A stretch of 64,000 nucleotides of DNA from Pseudoalteromonas ruthenica (GTDB lineage: Bacteria; Pseudomonadota; Gammaproteobacteria; Enterobacterales; Alteromonadaceae): positions 2,621,501 to 2,685,500 of the forward strand of contig NZ_CP023396.1 of NCBI RefSeq assembly GCF_008808095.1. Direction: 5' to 3'. Below the pieces are notes generated by a model. It was not told where the DNA came from and searched no databases. It was given only the letters and a program-made list of their open reading frames with translations. A program made the position numbers and the translations under genes. The first letter of the stretch is position 1. Each line of letters starts with the position of its first letter. This document shows positions 18,301 to 27,168 of this stretch, piece by piece.

Positions 18301-19365
18301 ATGAACCACAGTAGGCATTCGGGCAAGGCACTTTTCCCTGTCATTATTATCATTTTCTTAGGGCTGTGTATTTACTTATATCTGCCCGAAGGACAATCAC
18401 AGCAACCCAACATGGGCGCTCAATCAACTCGCGTGCAAGCTCATACCGTGACCAAAGACAGCCGAGCTATCACCGTTGATGGTATCGGCAGCGCGCGAGC
18501 AAACCAAGCCGTATACATTAAAAGCGCCCAAAGTGACTATATCGACAGTATCCATTTTGATGATGGCGATAAAGTGCAAGCAGGACAACGACTGGTGCAA
18601 TTACGAGATACTGAGGAACAGTTGCGAGTCAAAGAGCTGCAAGCCAACCTCTCTGAAGTAGAGCGGCAATTGAATCGTTTGACCGAGCTGGCCCGTTCAC
18701 AAGCCACGGCAAAGTCACTGTTAGAAGAGCAACTAGCAAAATTTGAAGCCACCCAGGCTCAGCTTGAAGCTGCTAAAACCAAACTCGCGGAGATGCGTGT
18801 TACCGCGCCCTTTTCGGGAGTGCTAGGTAAACGCATGGTGTCTAAAGGGGCATTCGTGAGCACCAACACTGAAATTACCACGTTAGACGACATCAGCGTA
18901 ATTAAAGTCGACTTTAATGTGCCAGAGAAGTACCTTGCGCAGCTGGGTGTGGGAATGACAGTAACAGCGCGCAGTGACGCTTACCCAAATAAGCTGTTTA
19001 CCGGCAAAGTGTCTCATGTCAGCTCTCGTATCGACACCAACACCCGTAGCGTGCCAATTAGCGCCAGCTTTACCAATGAAGACAATATCTTGCGCCCAGG
19101 TATGTTACTGGGCACGCAACTGGAATTGCAAACCTATGAGGCCTTATTGGTACCAGAAAAGGCCATTATTCCACGTCAAAACAAACACTTCGTTTTTCAA
19201 ATTGTGGAAGGTGTAGCCAAAGAGGTCGAGGTGAAAATCGATAAGCGCTATAACGGTTGGGTAGGCATCAGTGAAGGTCTAAGCAGTGGCGATCAAGTGG
19301 TCACAGAAGGCATTATTAAACTGCGCTCAGGCTCAGCCGTGACTGTTGAGGAGGCTGCGCTGTGA
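18301..19365 (+). CDS. RND efflux periplasmic adaptor
   Basis: Membrane-fusion protein of the AcrA/MexA superfamily, 354 residues. N-terminal signal-anchor (residues 11-28, no lipobox), lipoyl half-motifs around GDKVQAGQRLVQLRDTEEQL, a short coiled-coil hairpin (about 100-160), second lipoyl part (VTAPFSGVLGKRMVSKGAFV), beta-barrel and membrane-proximal domains. It links the inner-membrane pump to an outer-membrane channel. Its TGA overlaps the GTG of the pump gene, so the two are translationally coupled. The 216-base region upstream contains no recognised regulator site. Confidence 0.93.
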   Translation: MNHSRHSGKALFPVIIIIFLGLCIYLYLPEGQSQQPNMGAQSTRVQAHTVTKDSRAITVDGIGSARANQAVYIKSAQSDYIDSIHFDDGDKVQAGQRLVQLRDTEEQLRVKELQANLSEVERQLNRLTELARSQATAKSLLEEQLAKFEATQAQLEAAKTKLAEMRVTAPFSGVLGKRMVSKGAFVSTNTEITTLDDISVIKVDFNVPEKYLAQLGVGMTVTARSDAYPNKLFTGKVSHVSSRIDTNTRSVPISASFTNEDNILRPGMLLGTQLELQTYEALLVPEKAIIPRQNKHFVFQIVEGVAKEVEVKIDKRYNGWVGISEGLSSGDQVVTEGIIKLRSGSAVTVEEAAL

Positions 19366-22300
19366 GAATCACCGACACTGCTGTTAAGCGTCCGGTTTTT
19401 GCGATTGTAATCAACCTCTTATTACTGACCTTCGGGTTGGTGGCATTCTCAATGCTGCCCCTTCGAGAGTATCCGGATATCGATAGTCCCATTGTCAGTG
19501 TCAGTACTGACTACACTGGTGCTTCTGCGGAAATTATCGAAACTAAAATTACTCAAGTAATTGAAAACCGCATCTCCGGGATTGAAGGCATAAAAAGTAT
19601 CACGTCCTCGTCGCGCAATGGCCGCTCTAATATCACCATCGAGTTTAATATCGACCGAGATATCGATGCGGCGGCAAATGATGTGCGAGAGCGTGTGTCG
19701 CGCGCATTGGACAATCTCCCCGACCAAGTCAGACCTCCGGAAGTATCTAAATCCAATTCCGATGAAAGTCCTATTGCCTGGTTTGTACTCAATAGCTCAA
19801 CGATGAATACCTTGCAGCTATCCGATTATGCTCAGCGCTACATTGTTGATCGCCTTGCGGTTGTTGACGGCGTATCCAATGTTCGAGTGGGTGGTGAACG
19901 CCAGTATGCAATGAAGATTTGGCTAGACCGCGAGGCCATGGCAGCACGGGGCGTTACAGCCAGAGATATTGAGCAAGTTTTGCGAGCTGAAAACGTAGAG
20001 CTGCCAGCAGGGGAAATCGAGTCTGTTGATCGTGATTTTTCGGTCCGTACCGCGCGTAGCTATATAAGTCCTACTGACTTTCAAAACTTGGTTATTGCTC
20101 GTGGTGATGATGGCTATCTCGTGCGTTTAAACGAAGTCGCTGATGTACAGCTTGAAGCCGCCGACGAAGAAAGTTTATTCCGTGGCAATGGCCGCAACAT
20201 GATTGGCCTAGGTGTGGTTAAACAAGCAAAGGCTAACACCCTCACCGTGGTGGAAAACGCTCGCAAAGAATTAGAAAAAATCAAACGCAACTTGCCTCCA
20301 GGTACCACCATCGAAGACAGCTATGACTCCTCGATTTTCATTAAAGAGTCTATTGATGAGGTGTATCGTACGCTGGCCATATCAATGGCCTTAGTAGTTT
20401 TGGTTATCTACCTGTTCTTAGGCAACGTGCGCGCCACGTTAATTCCAGCAATCACCGTCCCTGTAGCCTTAGTTGGCAGCTTTATGTTTTTACTTGCCAT
20501 GGGCTACTCTATCAACTTGCTAACCCTGTTGGCACTGGTGCTTGCTATCGGTTTAGTGGTCGATGACGCCATTGTGATGTTGGAGAATATTCACCGCCGT
20601 ATTGAGCTCGGTGAGCCTCGTTTACTCGCCGCGTATCGCGGTGCCCGCGAAGTGGGTTTTGCCATTGTCGCAACCACACTGGTACTGATCTCCGTGTTTG
20701 TGCCCTTAGTCTTTATGGATGGCCGTATCGGCGCTTTATTCACTGAGTTTGCCATGGCGGTGAGCGCGGCTGTGTTCTTCTCCAGTATCACCGCACTCAC
20801 ACTTTCCCCAGCTCTGTGTTCAAAAGTGCTGAAGCAAAGTGAAAGCGAGGGCCGGTTTAGTCAGTGGATGGACCGTCAATTTGCAAAACTTGAAGGCGCC
20901 TATGCTCGCACTCTTGAGGGCAATGTTCGACGCTCAAAAATGTTGGCCGTGCTGCTGATGCTAGCGGGTCTTGCCAGTTATCTGCTGTTTCAGCAGATTC
21001 CATCTGAACTGACACCTAAGGAAGACCGAGGCACCTTCTTTGTGATGATGAACGGCCCAGAAGGCGCAAGCTATGAAAACAACGCCGCCAATATGGATAA
21101 AATTGAGCAACGCTTGTTGCCGTATGTTGACTCGGGTGAACTCAATCGTGTTCTGGTTCGAGTGCCGGGTTGGGGTGGTCAAGGTGGCGTTGCGATTATC
21201 GGCATGGCTGATTGGGGCGAGCGTAAACGCGATACCTGGACGGTAATGAATGAGATCAGTGGCAAAATGCGTGAAGTAACGGATATTCGCGCCTTTGCTA
21301 TCATGCGCAGAGGCATTGGCGGCGGAGGCTCTTCGCGCCCTGTTGAGTTTGTTTTGCAAGGCAATGATTATGACGAGCTCGCCGATTGGCGTGACCGCAT
21401 TATTGCTCGGGCAGAGAAAAACCCCGGGTTAGTACGTATCGACCATGATTATAAAGAGACGTTCCCACAATTTTTGGTCAGTATCGATAAGAACAAAGCC
21501 GCCGACTTAGGGGTCTCTGTCTCTGATATAGGCCGCACCTTGGAGACGATGCTCGGGCAACGCCGTGTCACCACCTTTATTGATCGTGGTGAAGAGTATG
21601 ATGTGATTTTAAAGGGCGAAAAACAAGATTTTGCCAGCCCACAAGATGTCTCTAATATCTATGTAAACTCACGCTCCGGGCAACTGGTGCCCCTTGATAG
21701 CTTAATCAGTATCTCTGAAGAAGCCACGGCGTCTAGGTTGAATCGTTACAACCGTATGCGCGCTATTACCTTAAGTGCCAACCTCGCTAGCGGCTACACT
21801 TTAGAGGAAGCCTTAAGTTTCTTAAACCAAGTGGCTGCAGAGGAAAATGATATTGATGGCGCCATTGACTATAAAGGGGAATCACAGTTGTTCTATGAAG
21901 GCGCCTCCGCCATGGTGTATGTCTTTATTCTGGCATTAACGGTGACCTTCTTGGTGTTGGCAGCACAGTTTGAGAGCTTCGTTCACCCCTTGGTGATCAT
22001 GCTCACCGTACCACTGGGGATTGCTGGGTCGTTATTTGGTTTGCATATAACCGGTTTGACCCTCAATATTTACAGCCAAATTGGTATCGTTATGCTTATT
22101 GGTTTAAGCGCCAAAAACGGTATTCTTATTGTTGAATTTGCCAACCAGTTGCGTGATAAGGGTCTGGAATTTCAAACAGCGCTAATCCAAGCTGCCACAC
22201 AACGTTTGCGCCCTATTATTATGACGTCGCTAACCACAGTGATGAGCTCGGTGCCCTTGGTGTTAGCAAGCGGCCCTGGAGCTGAAAGCCGCATGGTTAT

Positions 22301-22460
22301 TGGTGTGGTGATCTTTACCGGGGTAAGCATCGCGACCATACTCACCTTGTTCGTCGTGCCCAGTGCTTACTATGCCCTTGCTCGTCATACTCAGTCACCA
22401 GAGTATTTACAGCAACGCTTGGCAAAACAGCAACAAGATAACCCGCTCAAACAGCAATAG
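19362..22460 (+). CDS. RND efflux pump, inner-membrane transporter
   Basis: 1032 residues, full-length AcrB/MexF-type proton antiporter from a GTG start (GTGA overlap with the adaptor stop). Twelve membrane segments in the usual arrangement; TM4 has the proton-relay Asp pair (GLVVDDAIV) and TM10 the Lys (GLSAKNGIL). Both periplasmic porter loops are present. The operon contains no outer-membrane factor, so it must borrow a TolC-like channel encoded elsewhere, and no TetR or LysR regulator is adjacent. Substrates cannot be told from sequence. Confidence 0.96.
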   Translation: MRITDTAVKRPVFAIVINLLLLTFGLVAFSMLPLREYPDIDSPIVSVSTDYTGASAEIIETKITQVIENRISGIEGIKSITSSSRNGRSNITIEFNIDRDIDAAANDVRERVSRALDNLPDQVRPPEVSKSNSDESPIAWFVLNSSTMNTLQLSDYAQRYIVDRLAVVDGVSNVRVGGERQYAMKIWLDREAMAARGVTARDIEQVLRAENVELPAGEIESVDRDFSVRTARSYISPTDFQNLVIARGDDGYLVRLNEVADVQLEAADEESLFRGNGRNMIGLGVVKQAKANTLTVVENARKELEKIKRNLPPGTTIEDSYDSSIFIKESIDEVYRTLAISMALVVLVIYLFLGNVRATLIPAITVPVALVGSFMFLLAMGYSINLLTLLALVLAIGLVVDDAIVMLENIHRRIELGEPRLLAAYRGAREVGFAIVATTLVLISVFVPLVFMDGRIGALFTEFAMAVSAAVFFSSITALTLSPALCSKVLKQSESEGRFSQWMDRQFAKLEGAYARTLEGNVRRSKMLAVLLMLAGLASYLLFQQIPSELTPKEDRGTFFVMMNGPEGASYENNAANMDKIEQRLLPYVDSGELNRVLVRVPGWGGQGGVAIIGMADWGERKRDTWTVMNEISGKMREVTDIRAFAIMRRGIGGGGSSRPVEFVLQGNDYDELADWRDRIIARAEKNPGLVRIDHDYKETFPQFLVSIDKNKAADLGVSVSDIGRTLETMLGQRRVTTFIDRGEEYDVILKGEKQDFASPQDVSNIYVNSRSGQLVPLDSLISISEEATASRLNRYNRMRAITLSANLASGYTLEEALSFLNQVAAEENDIDGAIDYKGESQLFYEGASAMVYVFILALTVTFLVLAAQFESFVHPLVIMLTVPLGIAGSLFGLHITGLTLNIYSQIGIVMLIGLSAKNGILIVEFANQLRDKGLEFQTALIQAATQRLRPIIMTSLTTVMSSVPLVLASGPGAESRMVIGVVIFTGVSIATILTLFVVPSAYYALARHTQSPEYLQQRLAKQQQDNPLKQQ

Positions 22461-22472
22461 TGCACGAAAAAT

Positions 22473-22507
22473 GCTCACCTGCGAGGGTATTACCCTCGTA
22501 GGTGAGC
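22473..22507. repeat. 16-base-pair palindromic hairpin after RND operon
   Basis: GCTCACCTGCGAGGGT, loop ATT, ACCCTCGTAGGTGAGC: 15 Watson-Crick pairs and one G-T. No T run on either side, so it is not a textbook intrinsic terminator; it may be a 3' stability hairpin, a cruciform-forming or REP-like element. Confidence 0.8.
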
Positions 22508-22564
22508 GATAAACATCAGACGGCCGTTCTACTATTAAAAGGGTAAATACATCGAGGTGTTAGT

Positions 22565-23098
22565 ATGACAAATTTACACACAGCCACCTTTGGCGGCGGT
22601 TGTTTTTGGTGCATCGATGCGGCCTTTCGTCGCGTTCGTGGCGTGCATAAGGTTCAATCGGGTTATACCGGTGGACACAGCAATTCACCAACATACCGTG
22701 AGGTATGCAGCGGCGAAAGCGGTCACGCAGAAGTTGTGCAAGTGCACTTTGACCCCGCTGTGATAGATTACACCACCCTGTTGGCGATGTTTTTCACACT
22801 TCACGACCCTACCCAGCTTAACCGCCAGGGAAATGATATTGGTAGTCAATATCGCAGTGTGGTGTATTACCACGATAGCGCCCAAAAGCAGCAGAGCGAG
22901 GCGATGATAGCGCAGCTACAAACTCATAGCGCCGCAAAAATTGTAACCGAAGTTAGTCCCGCATCAAGGTTCTATCCCGCAGAGGATTATCATCAAGACT
23001 ATTACAGCGAAAATCCAAACCAAGGTTATTGCAGTATCTTAATTGCTCCTAAAATAGAGAAGTTTGAGCATACCTTTAGTGACTTGCTCATATCATGA
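22565..23098 (+). CDS. msrA: Peptide methionine sulfoxide reductase A
   Basis: 177 residues, class A reductase acting on the S-epimer of methionine sulfoxide in proteins. The active-site GGGCFWC holds catalytic Cys13; SGYTGGH, HAEVVQVHFDP and NRQGNDIGSQYRS motifs follow. No signal peptide, so cytoplasmic. No MsrB domain is fused. Own gene, ended by a bidirectional terminator. Confidence 0.96.
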   Translation: MTNLHTATFGGGCFWCIDAAFRRVRGVHKVQSGYTGGHSNSPTYREVCSGESGHAEVVQVHFDPAVIDYTTLLAMFFTLHDPTQLNRQGNDIGSQYRSVVYYHDSAQKQQSEAMIAQLQTHSAAKIVTEVSPASRFYPAEDYHQDYYSENPNQGYCSILIAPKIEKFEHTFSDLLIS

Positions 23099-23115
23099 CG
23101 ACGGGAAAACAATTA

Positions 23116-23142
23116 AAAAAGCCTCCCAAGTGGAGGCTTTTT
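23116..23142. terminator. Bidirectional terminator msrA / btuB
   Basis: AAAAAGCCTCC-CAAGT-GGAGGCTTTTT. Confidence 0.92.
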
Positions 23143-23151
23143 GTTACGCTG

Positions 23152-25002
23152 TTATAAATCGAATTGTAATCCAGCGTATACCTTACGCTCAGCGCCGCGA
23201 TACGCAGAGGTGACCTCACCCGTGCTCCAATCCGTGGCCGCCACGTTGGTGATATATTCTTTGTCAGTGAGATTATCAACACCGAAGGTGAACGTGAGGT
23301 CGCGTAACAATTGATAGCGAGCATTGAGGTTCACCAAAGTATAGCTTGGCAAGTCAGTACGATAGTAACTTAACCTATCGGAGCGGTACTGCAGTTGTGC
23401 ACCGACATACCATTTGTCGAACTGCTTACCTACGGACCAATTGAAGGCTTTTTCGGCTCTAAGCACCAATGCTTGCCCGGTATTGTCGTCTTCGGCGTCA
23501 ACATAACTAAAGTTAAGCTGGTGATCGATACCAAACATATCTTGCACTTGTGCACTCAACTCAACTCCTTCAAAGCTCGCTTTGGCAATATTTTCCGGGC
23601 CGTTATTGCCCCATGCGATGAGGTTATCGAATTGGTTTTGATACAAGGCGATATCGTATTGCCCAGATTGCAAATCAAGGCGCAGACCGAGCTCGGCATT
23701 GTTTGACTCTTCAGGTTGCAAAGCATCGTTGCTGCCCCAGATGGAACTCGCGTCATTAAACGAGGGAGCCTTAAACGCCGTGCCGTAGCTGGCGCGAAAC
23801 GTCGCAATGTCACTTAGCGGCACACCCGCCGCAAGGTTGTAGGTGAAATGACCACCAAATTGTGAATGATCATCATGGCGCACAACGGCATTGGTGTTAA
23901 ATGCCTGGCCATCATAATAGCCTCCCACATACACACCTTTATTATTACGCGTTTGCACGGTAAAACCGGACGCAGGCTGCTCTGGTGTCGCCGAGCTGCT
24001 GTAGGAATCGCTAATGTCTTCATAGTAGTAATCGGCGCCACCACTGACAGTGATAGCTGGACTAAAGACATAATTAAGCTGATAGCTTAGCTCACCTCGT
24101 GCAGTGCTGTACTCATTGCCACGATAACCCGGCGCGCCATGTTGCTGAGTATTAATCTCATCATCTTGAGCAAGACTGGTTTGTAGCTTGTGAGCAAAGG
24201 CACCATGGTTTTTACGCCAACCCAGTTGCACATGGTATTTTTCAAAGTCGGTGTAATCATCACCAAAGCTAGTGTCGTATTCGACATAGCCTTCACTGTA
24301 CTGCCCTAACAACTCTAGCACGCCATAATCGCCGAGATCATAGCCGAAACGCGCACCGAGGTTTTGATTTTCATAGCCATCTTCATCTGGGTCTTGCCCA
24401 GTGGTGACGTCAAAGCCGTCGGTGTGCTCATAGCCAAGGTTGAATGCCGTATTGAACGCTCCTTGGCGAAAAGCAAAAGCACCTTGCGCATTCACGTAGT
24501 TGTCACTGCCACTTTGTACACTCACGCTTTGGCTATCGCCGTCTCGAGTGACAATATTGATGACTCCGGCTAAGGCGTCTGAGCCATACCATGCGGCGCG
24601 GGCACCACGGATCACTTCGACTCGTTCAATACTATTGAGCGGCACACTAGAGAGCGCCTTATACCCTGTTGTGGCTGAACCAACACGAACGCCATCTACA
24701 ATAACCAAAGAGTGGCTGCTAGCCGCCCCACGAATAAAGAGGCTGGTACTTTGACCTTGGCCGCCACTGCGGACAATATCGACCCCGGCATAATGAGATA
24801 ATAACGCCGGCAAATCACGTACGCCAAGGCGCTCGATGTCTGCACGAGTGATCACATTGATACTGGCGAGCACATTTTCGATAGGTTGTTCGAACTTATT
24901 AGCGGTGACAGTCAATCGCTCGATAGACTGTTGCTGCTGCGCACATACCGCGCCGGAGAAAAGTGCCGCTATGCCTACAGCGACTTTGGTTTTGTTATAC
25001 AT
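23152..25002 (-). CDS. btuB: TonB-dependent vitamin B12 receptor
   Basis: Outer-membrane cobalamin transporter, 616 residues from ATG 25002 (a GTG at 25026 is less likely because the signal peptide MYNKTKVAVGIAALFSGAVC begins here). TonB box region SIERLTVTA just after the signal, plug domain (about 35-150, with RGARAAWYGSDALAGVINIVT), then a 22-strand barrel ending in the aromatic FDL terminus. Control by a cobalamin riboswitch in its leader makes the substrate assignment strong. No btuCDF is nearby. Confidence 0.93.
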   Translation of the reverse strand: MYNKTKVAVGIAALFSGAVCAQQQQSIERLTVTANKFEQPIENVLASINVITRADIERLGVRDLPALLSHYAGVDIVRSGGQGQSTSLFIRGAASSHSLVIVDGVRVGSATTGYKALSSVPLNSIERVEVIRGARAAWYGSDALAGVINIVTRDGDSQSVSVQSGSDNYVNAQGAFAFRQGAFNTAFNLGYEHTDGFDVTTGQDPDEDGYENQNLGARFGYDLGDYGVLELLGQYSEGYVEYDTSFGDDYTDFEKYHVQLGWRKNHGAFAHKLQTSLAQDDEINTQQHGAPGYRGNEYSTARGELSYQLNYVFSPAITVSGGADYYYEDISDSYSSSATPEQPASGFTVQTRNNKGVYVGGYYDGQAFNTNAVVRHDDHSQFGGHFTYNLAAGVPLSDIATFRASYGTAFKAPSFNDASSIWGSNDALQPEESNNAELGLRLDLQSGQYDIALYQNQFDNLIAWGNNGPENIAKASFEGVELSAQVQDMFGIDHQLNFSYVDAEDDNTGQALVLRAEKAFNWSVGKQFDKWYVGAQLQYRSDRLSYYRTDLPSYTLVNLNARYQLLRDLTFTFGVDNLTDKEYITNVAATDWSTGEVTSAYRGAERKVYAGLQFDL

Positions 25003-25053
25003 GTTAGTCCCTATACCTGCGCCCACCGCACAGGAAAATGTAATGAAATGGAT

Positions 25054-25181
25054 GTTATGGCCGGTCTCCGGACTGAATGAGCAAGATTCATATCACCGTT
25101 GCGGGGGCAGTGCAGGCTTTTCACCTGTTTCCCGATTATCCCAGTAGCTTAACTGCGTTCTGCGCTTGCGGGCACCATAAC
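25054..25181 (-). promoter_or_regulatory. Cobalamin riboswitch
   Basis: Read on the minus strand: P1 arm GTTATGG (25181-25175) followed by GTGCC, the core CTGCACTGCCCCCGCAACGG, the B12 box AGTCCGGAGACCGGCC (25074-25059), and the closing P1 arm CCATAAC (25060-25054). Every conserved block of the family is present and the element ends 51 bases before the btuB ATG, so B12 excess should block expression. Confidence 0.95.
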
Positions 25182-25272
25182 AAGGTGGCGCTATTTTGCG
25201 GACTGATGACAATAAAGTCAATGGACGTCTAAACATCTATAAAAAGATGGACTATGGCATTTACTTCACCAA

Positions 25273-25302
25273 TAAAAAAGCCAAGTGCGAATGACTTGGC
25301 TT
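25273..25302 (-). terminator. Terminator of yajQ
   Basis: On the minus strand AAGCCAAGT, loop CATTCGC, ACTTGGCTT, then TTTTTATT. It lies nine bases past the yajQ stop. Confidence 0.88.
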
Positions 25303-25311
25303 GAGAGGCAT

Positions 25312-25794
25312 TTAGTCGCGGAAGTTCTTAAATTGGAAGGGCTGACCTAACTCAGCTTCGCGTACTAATTGCATTACTTGTTGTAAGTCGTCGCGCTTTT
25401 TCCCGGTGACTCGTACCTCTTCACCTTGGATGGCGGCCTGAACTTTGATTTTGCTGTCTTTAATCAGCTTAACCAACTTTTTCGCGATATCTTTAGCAAT
25501 GCCTTGTTTCATCGTAACTTGGCGGGTGACGTATTTACCGTGCAAATCAGCTTTTTGAATCTCAAAACTGTTTACATCTAAGCCGCGTTTTGACGCCTTA
25601 CTGGCAAACATATCAAATAACTGCATCACCTGTTGTTCAGCTTCTGCGGTAAGTTCGATAAGTTCATCTTTTAGTTCTATCTTGGCATCTACGCCGCGAA
25701 AATCGTAGCGGGTTTCGAGTTCGCGTTTAGCGTTTTCAACCGCATTTTTTGCTTCGCTCATTTCGATTTCAGAAACGATATCAAATGAAGGCAT
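25312..25794 (-). CDS. yajQ: YajQ family nucleotide-binding protein
   Basis: 160 residues from ATG 25794 with GGAGA upstream; longer open frame ignored because the family starts MPSFDIVSE. Typical blocks [33 protein letters not shown] and [12 protein letters not shown]. Family members bind nucleic acids or nucleotides, and a Xanthomonas homologue binds cyclic-di-GMP; the role here is unproved. Confidence 0.95.
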   Translation of the reverse strand: MPSFDIVSEIEMSEAKNAVENAKRELETRYDFRGVDAKIELKDELIELTAEAEQQVMQLFDMFASKASKRGLDVNSFEIQKADLHGKYVTRQVTMKQGIAKDIAKKLVKLIKDSKIKVQAAIQGEEVRVTGKKRDDLQQVMQLVREAELGQPFQFKNFRD

Positions 25795-25930
25795 GAAATT
25801 CTCCGTAACTGGCTTGTCGTTTCGGGGATTATACCCCGAGATCGGTATTTTTGTGCACTGATACACAGTGAATTCAGTTTACAGTTTGTTATACTGCCTG
25901 CGATTTCACCAGTAATAAAGGTAAAGTAAA

Positions 25931-26278
25931 GTGACGCGCAGAGTTTATCAGGGGTTGTTTCTAATCACATTGGTGGTCTGCACCCTGCTATTTGTTCAAG
26001 AAGTAAAAGGCTCTGTTACGCAGCTTTTCCCTCACGTCGATAAGGTCGCTCACTTTGGTATTTTCTTCGTGCTTGCCTTTATTATGGATAAAGCCTTTAG
26101 GATTCCCTTTTTTGTCCAGGTGGTATTGTTGTTATTATACGGCGGAGCAATTGAGTGGATGCAGGATATGCTGCCCTACAGGCAGGCATCTTTTTATGAC
26201 TTTCTCGCCGACGCGGCAGGCGCGGCTAGCTACTTTGTGATTCACTACCTATGGCAGAAAAAACGGGCCAAGGCTTAG
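25931..26278 (+). CDS. VanZ-like small membrane protein
   Basis: 115 residues from GTG. Four hydrophobic segments; the conserved FPHVDKVAHFGIFF and GGAIEWMQDMLPYRQASFYD blocks are those of the VanZ-like family (PF04892). Function unknown; the family name comes from a teicoplanin-resistance gene but carries no resistance inference here. Its last 28 bases overlap the panE start, so the two are co-transcribed. Confidence 0.85.
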   Translation: MTRRVYQGLFLITLVVCTLLFVQEVKGSVTQLFPHVDKVAHFGIFFVLAFIMDKAFRIPFFVQVVLLLLYGGAIEWMQDMLPYRQASFYDFLADAAGAASYFVIHYLWQKKRAKA

Positions 26279-27168
26279 CGCCTACTTACCTTATCGGGCC
26301 GGGGGCACTCGGCCTCACATTTGCCCACTTAATGGGGCAACACCGACCGCTAAAGCTGTTGGTGAAACCTTCTCATCCCAGCACTTTTTATTATTGCCAT
26401 GGGCAGCAGAAAAGCCCCGTGGCAGCCACAGCTTGTTTAAAACCGTGCGAGCCAATTACAGAATTGTGGCTATTCGTTAAAGCGCATCAGCTGCAAGCAG
26501 CACTGGCACAGTGGCGCCCTTATCTGGCCCTCGATGCAGATATTATTATTAGCCATAATGGCATGAGCGACCTAGCACCACTTAAACAGCAACTGACTCC
26601 TCAGCAGGGGTTATTCTTTATGCTCACCCAGCAAGCAGCTTATAAAGCCGATGATAAGCATGTCGTCCATGTCAGTCAGGGTGACTCCGTGATAGGAGCC
26701 GTCAATGCCTGCGCACAGCAAAGCTTTAAGGCGCAGTTAAAGCAGTGGCAGAGATTAATCCCCGCTCTAACTGGGAGTGATGATATTACCCATGCGCGAT
26801 GGCAAAAATTACTGGTGAATTTGGCAATAAACCCCATAGCAACCTGGTATCAGCTGCGCAATGGTGATGTCGCCGCTCCCTGTTATGCCAGTGATATCTT
26901 TGCACTGCTGCAGGAGGCCATTGCCGTAGCTAAAGCGCAGGGAGTTGAATTATCGCTGCCGCAAAGCCTCGACAGCGCCTATCAAGTAATGCGCCTCACA
27001 GCGAGTAACCGCTGCTCGATGTTGCAGGATAAGTTATTGGGAAGGGAGACAGAAATAGCAGCCATGTGTGGCTTTATTGTCAGCTCGGCGCGCCAGCTTG
27101 GCCTCAGCGCGCCTATCAATGAACTGTATTATCGGCGAATTACGGGCGATACACCTTCACATTGTTAA
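26251..27168 (+). CDS. panE: 2-dehydropantoate 2-reductase
   Basis: NADPH-dependent ketopantoate reductase of pantothenate synthesis, 305 residues. Rossmann motif GPGALG near residue 17, the NGM active-site turn (SHNGMSDLA) and the catalytic Lys in ARWQKLLVNLAINPIA. The start overlaps the upstream gene; an internal start is unlikely because the Rossmann strand begins at residue 13. The 3' end overlaps thiI by 29 bases on the opposite strand. Confidence 0.92.
   Translation: MAEKTGQGLAPTYLIGPGALGLTFAHLMGQHRPLKLLVKPSHPSTFYYCHGQQKSPVAATACLKPCEPITELWLFVKAHQLQAALAQWRPYLALDADIIISHNGMSDLAPLKQQLTPQQGLFFMLTQQAAYKADDKHVVHVSQGDSVIGAVNACAQQSFKAQLKQWQRLIPALTGSDDITHARWQKLLVNLAINPIATWYQLRNGDVAAPCYASDIFALLQEAIAVAKAQGVELSLPQSLDSAYQVMRLTASNRCSMLQDKLLGRETEIAAMCGFIVSSARQLGLSAPINELYYRRITGDTPSHC

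Noticed and set aside
20961..21359. 132-codon minus-strand frame inside the RND pump gene
   Set aside because: Antisense shadow of a highly conserved coding region.
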